From: Lachnospiraceae bacterium
GTDB taxonomy: Bacteria; Bacillota; Clostridia; Lachnospirales; Lachnospiraceae
Direction of reading: 5' to 3'
Assembly (NCBI GenBank): GCA_902362715.1
Contig: CABIXN010000010.1
Location: 2,501 to 66,500 of the forward strand
DNA: 64,000 nt
The first letter of the stretch is position 1. Every line of letters begins with the position of its first letter. This document shows positions 60,761 through 64,000 of this stretch, in pieces. The translations under genes and the position numbers were made by a program. Under the pieces are notes generated by a model. That model was not told the origin of the DNA, made no database searches, and saw nothing but the letters and a program-made list of their open reading frames with translations.

Positions 60761-61939
60761 TTATGCCGCAGCTTTTCTGGCCTCCACACGGTTTACCATT
60801 CTATGTACATATGCAATGAAGAAAATAATTCCGGCAGCTATGGGAATTAACATAAATAAAAACATTCCCTGATACCCAAAAACTCCTGCCAGTATTCCTG
60901 CAACCTGTGCCCATACAACCTGTGCAAGATTATGTCCAATCTGATGTGTGGAATTAGCCTGGCCAACTCTGTCTGCCGGCGCACGAAGTACGGATATCGA
61001 CATAATCGCCGCCTGCGTCCCATTATAACCGACTCCCCAGCAGACAGAAGCCAGAATAACAATACCAAGCCCCGGAGCCTTGGCAATGCAGATCACAGAA
61101 ATAACCAGCAGCGCCACACAACAGTAAAACATTTTATTAATTCCGATCTTTGTAATAATGCCCGACATGAAAAATCTTGCAAATACATTAATAACTGCCC
61201 CAACTGTCCAAAACAGCGCCGCTTTTTCAATCCCTCTTTCCAAAAGGCTTACCGTCGCATAGGTCTGACCAATAAAGACGATCTGAAGAATTAAAAAAGA
61301 AAGAATAAATCCTGGCAGGGCAGTTTTTTCAAAACCAAAGGCTTTTCTTTTGGGGGCATCCGGATTATTTACCGGTTTTGACGTATTCAATAGAAATATA
61401 ACTGCCCCGGCAACAGATAACACAGCGCAGGCAATAAACATTGTTCTAAAACCAAATTTTGCAAAAATAGCGGTCCCGGTCTGAGGTCCTGTAAAATATG
61501 ATAACGCCGGTCCCAAACCATAAAGTGTCATAGCTACAGAACGAATTTCCGGCCGTACAGATGCTGCTGCAATAGACAGAGCCGCATTGATTACGAACCC
61601 AAATCCTGCCATCTGTATACATCTTGCAATTGTAATAGAAGCAAATCCTGTGCTCTGCATATATAGAATAAATCCAAGTGCCAGCAGAACCGCCCCCACA
61701 GCTCCGCATAATCCATGACGCATTTTATCACACAAAATTCCAAGCAGAGGATAAAGCACCACAACTACAATACCCGCAATAGCTACTACTGTTCCGAACC
61801 GCGCCTGTTCAAGGCCAAGAACGCCTACCGCATAAGCTGCTGAATTCGTATTCACCGCCATCTGTGCAGTCCCGCATATAATCATCGCTATTATCATAAG
61901 TATAAAATTTTTTCTTAATACTTCTTTCCAGACTTTCAT
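60761..61939 (-). CDS. MFS transporter
   Basis: 392 residues, twelve predicted membrane segments, MFS features including GILCDKMRHGLCGAVGAVLLALG in the first half. Its ATG overlaps the stop codon of the upstream MFS gene by 4 bp (ATGA), so the two are translationally coupled. It is followed, after 17 bp, by the URO-D remnant. It belongs to a different MFS branch from the 61936 protein. Cargo is unknown, but the neighbouring URO-D genes suggest methylated aromatics or similar compounds. Confidence 0.85.
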   Translation of the reverse strand: MKVWKEVLRKNFILMIIAMIICGTAQMAVNTNSAAYAVGVLGLEQARFGTVVAIAGIVVVVLYPLLGILCDKMRHGLCGAVGAVLLALGFILYMQSTGFASITIARCIQMAGFGFVINAALSIAAASVRPEIRSVAMTLYGLGPALSYFTGPQTGTAIFAKFGFRTMFIACAVLSVAGAVIFLLNTSKPVNNPDAPKRKAFGFEKTALPGFILSFLILQIVFIGQTYATVSLLERGIEKAALFWTVGAVINVFARFFMSGIITKIGINKMFYCCVALLVISVICIAKAPGLGIVILASVCWGVGYNGTQAAIMSISVLRAPADRVGQANSTHQIGHNLAQVVWAQVAGILAGVFGYQGMFLFMLIPIAAGIIFFIAYVHRMVNRVEARKAAA

Positions 61940-63267
61940 TTTTCTCCTCCTGATTCTTCTGTTATCTGTTTATTAAATATTTCATTTACATTCTGTAATG
62001 CCTCTGTATCATTCGCTCCAATCATTTTTTCTGAGACAGCTGTGACTATTATAAAACAGACAACTGTACAAATAATACTGAATACATATAGTCCATCTCT
62101 TCCCCATGGTGACCGCAAAAATATAGATACTACCAGGAAGCTGGAGCTGCTGACAGCCATAACAACGGGTGCTATAAGGCGGTTAGCTGCTGCAAAATCC
62201 CAGCGCCCAAATACAGTTCCCACCATAGATGGCTGTAAATTAGCAATTCCACCTACACATCCCATCATCCCACAGGCACTGATCCAGATTAAAACCGTAC
62301 TTTGCTTATGAAAAAGACTTATTGCATACATGGCAAGAACTCCAAGTGCATATATCTGACTGGCTTTTTTAGTTCCCAGTTTTAAGTCCAAAAAGCCAAA
62401 AAACCAGCTTCCCGCCAGCGCCGCTGCACCTGCTATCTGAAGCACATGTACCCCAAATTCCTGAGAATACCCCAACGATACACAACGAAGCACAATCTGG
62501 CTGACATAGGCCACTGCAGCCATCCAAAGCAGCCCCCATCCAATGCTGATCTGCCACATCTGTTTTGTACGCAGCAATTTTTTCATTGTATAACTGTTCT
62601 GATATCGTTTCATTACATGAGTATTTTTAATTAGCTCCTCCAAACCGTTCGGGTTATTATCAGGACAGGTCCCGGCTGCTTCTGGTGTATTTTTTATAAA
62701 TAGTCTGGCAAACAACGCAATCAGTACCAATACACATCCAAATAATATCATGGTAGCCTCTGACCCTATTCTGTGTATAACAGCCGGAATATAGGGCGAC
62801 CAGACAATATCAGCCAGTATGATTCCCATTGTGGCCCAGCCAAGAACAATACCTTTCGTTCGTGGAAACCAGTTGTTCAAAAGAGCTGCATTTCCGGCCT
62901 GCTGGTAAGCGCATGACATGACTCTGTTTAAGATAATAGTAAAAACAAATACCCCAAAAATTCTTGTTGTCCCATAAAGGGCAAGACTTGCTCCGCCAAT
63001 TAAAAGACCACATATTATTACAAACCGCGGTCCTTTCTTTACTACGAGCTGTCCAAAAAACACTGTTGCCACAGCGCCAATATAACCCCCATAACTCATA
63101 AATGGCAAAAGATCTTCATATTTCCATCCCCGTATTTCTGCAATCATGGGCAGAATCGTATTTGTAGTCCCGGCATTTACACAAGCACAGATTAAAAACA
63201 GCACCCCGCCAAAAAGTATAATCACCAATTGTTTTTTCCCTAGCCATTCTGGTTTTTTTACTGTCAT
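61936..63267 (-). CDS. MFS transporter, oxalate/formate antiporter-like
   Basis: 443 residues with twelve predicted membrane segments. The block NWFPRTKGIVLGWATMGIILADI is shared with the MFS proteins at 15734 and 26010. It overlaps the next MFS gene by 4 bp and lies 39 bp after the partial URO-D gene, so the three genes form an operon. An acidic segment near the C-terminus (NDTEALQNVNEIFN) is not usual for the family. Confidence 0.87.
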   Translation of the reverse strand: MTVKKPEWLGKKQLVIILFGGVLFLICACVNAGTTNTILPMIAEIRGWKYEDLLPFMSYGGYIGAVATVFFGQLVVKKGPRFVIICGLLIGGASLALYGTTRIFGVFVFTIILNRVMSCAYQQAGNAALLNNWFPRTKGIVLGWATMGIILADIVWSPYIPAVIHRIGSEATMILFGCVLVLIALFARLFIKNTPEAAGTCPDNNPNGLEELIKNTHVMKRYQNSYTMKKLLRTKQMWQISIGWGLLWMAAVAYVSQIVLRCVSLGYSQEFGVHVLQIAGAAALAGSWFFGFLDLKLGTKKASQIYALGVLAMYAISLFHKQSTVLIWISACGMMGCVGGIANLQPSMVGTVFGRWDFAAANRLIAPVVMAVSSSSFLVVSIFLRSPWGRDGLYVFSIICTVVCFIIVTAVSEKMIGANDTEALQNVNEIFNKQITEESGGEK

Positions 63268-63306
63268 TTTTCTGTTCCTCTCCCGCTTTATCCGCTTGAA
63301 ATTTTA

Positions 63307-64000
63307 TTACTTACTTCCATAAGTTAAAACTGTATCCATCGCCGCCTCTAAAAGTTCGGGTTTTGCCCTGTCCATCCCTCCATCTGTGGAGAAAATATAC
63401 CCGCCGCCACTGGCACAGTTATCAATTAAATACTTACATGTATTAATTACCTCTTCTTTTGTCCCATGTTCTAACAAATAGGAAGGAAAGCCTCCTTCAA
63501 TACAGGCTGTATTTCCAAGAATTCTCTTTACTTCTTTCATATTACAATCTTCAATATGTATCACCGTCTTTCCCTTTGGAACCTCTTTTAAATATTCCAG
63601 ACGGCTGTCATACTTTCCTTCTGTAAAGATATAAGGAACCATATCACAGGCAACAATTTCTTCTATTACTTCCAGCAAATCTTTCCAGTAATATTTTGCA
63701 TACTGCTCATCTGACATAAAGCCATCCATACCTTTATGCAGCGCAATAAATACCCATTGACCTTTTAAAAACTTTCCCTGTTCACGAATCATTTCTTTCA
63801 TAATTTTTAAATTTTGTCTGCAGTAAGATAAAATGATGTCCTCATTGTCATATAAATCCGTCAGTGAATCCAGCGTTCCCCGATATATATCGCTGTATCT
63901 GTCAAAAGGTACCGCTGCACCGCCTTTATCCAGAACCGGATATCCCATGTTCTCAACCATGTTCTCAATCTCTTTCAGTTTCCCCTTACGTTTCTGTATT
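63307..64000 (-). CDS. URO-D family protein, 5' part beyond the window
   Basis: The frame stays open to the window edge, so this is the C-terminal part (about 231 residues) of a URO-D domain protein. Visible landmarks are YPVLDKGGAAVPFDRYSD, FTEGKYDSRLEYLKEVP and the terminal GGYIFSTDGGMDRAKPE. The Zn-binding His-x-Cys and the late Cys of methylcobamide methyltransferases are not seen at the matching places, unlike the protein at 23986. The internal ATG at 63960 is not a credible start. It is probably the first gene of an operon with the two MFS genes. Confidence 0.78.
   Translation of the reverse strand, partial: IQKRKGKLKEIENMVENMGYPVLDKGGAAVPFDRYSDIYRGTLDSLTDLYDNEDIILSYCRQNLKIMKEMIREQGKFLKGQWVFIALHKGMDGFMSDEQYAKYYWKDLLEVIEEIVACDMVPYIFTEGKYDSRLEYLKEVPKGKTVIHIEDCNMKEVKRILGNTACIEGGFPSYLLEHGTKEEVINTCKYLIDNCASGGGYIFSTDGGMDRAKPELLEAAMDTVLTYGSK

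Noticed and set aside
1..64000. CRISPR arrays, transposases, integrases or phage genes
   Set aside because: No regularly spaced repeats and no recognisable Cas, transposase, integrase or phage proteins were found in any frame.

Overview
The window looks like an origin-proximal stretch of a chromosome from a low-GC, anaerobic, endospore-forming clostridium, most likely a gut Lachnospiraceae member. The reasons are a SpoIID and SpoIIQ-like gene pair, a T-box in front of metG, a large Bacillus-type SRP RNA, a reverse rubrerythrin beside a PerR-like regulator, a split transketolase, and housekeeping genes in Bacillus-like order (metG-tatD-rsmA; tadA-SRP RNA; dnaX-ybaB-recR). The family-level assignment is inference from gene content and not from a database search.

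Layout. 1-130: tandem strong promoters reading left out of the window, probably of an rRNA operon. 0.2-3.6 kb: a cvpA, DUF5711, LysM operon. 3.7-5.5 kb: split transketolase. 5.6-9.4 kb: recR, ybaB, dnaX and pfkA. 9.6-14.3 kb: a ribose-type sugar ABC transporter with a YhfZ-like regulator and a well-formed operator. 14.5-30.6 kb: an accessory block with two MFS genes, an NTF2/SnoaL-like enzyme, three LysR regulators, an Fe-S flavoprotein reductase of the old yellow enzyme family, an etfA remnant, tRNA-Ser(CGA), a surface papain-like protease, a corrinoid-type URO-D methyltransferase, a PhlG/phloretin-hydrolase-type enzyme, another MFS transporter and a two-gene chromate-type transporter. 30.6-35.4 kb: sucrose PTS operon (scrA, scrB, scrR) with two operators. 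35.5-39.6 kb: DHHW-MBOAT-DHHW polysaccharide acylation operon. 39.8-41.4 kb: MBL/beta-CASP hydrolase. 41.5-47.9 kb: fused molybdenum hydroxylase, sodium:solute symporter, ureidoglycine/alanine-glyoxylate-type aminotransferase and an ECF S component. 48.0-60.6 kb: housekeeping and sporulation genes (SRP RNA, tadA, radical-SAM activase, perR, rubrerythrin, DEAD-box helicase, GIY-YIG protein, spoIIQ-like, spoIID, rsmA, tatD, metG with T-box). 60.6-64 kb: a URO-D gene remnant, two overlapping MFS genes and the 3' part of a second URO-D gene that runs off the right edge.

How it fits together. The accessory block reads as uptake and reductive or hydrolytic breakdown of plant-derived aromatic compounds: OFA/MFS-type transporters sit beside single enzymes (NTF2-like, PhlG-like, URO-D) and divergent LysR regulators. 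The B. subtilis order tadA-SRP RNA-dnaX-yaaK-recR is kept in orientation but split here by about 40 kb of mainly accessory genes.

The most unusual signals are: (i) a 155-bp element in two diverged copies (47989-48143 and 60133-60288), with compensatory stem changes and an invariant 27-nt loop, each copy lying between a structured RNA and a coding gene; (ii) a PhlG-type hydrolase next to a methyltransferase and transporter, as a candidate polyphenol locus; (iii) decayed etfA and URO-D fragments that mark past rearrangements. No CRISPR array, transposase or phage gene was seen.
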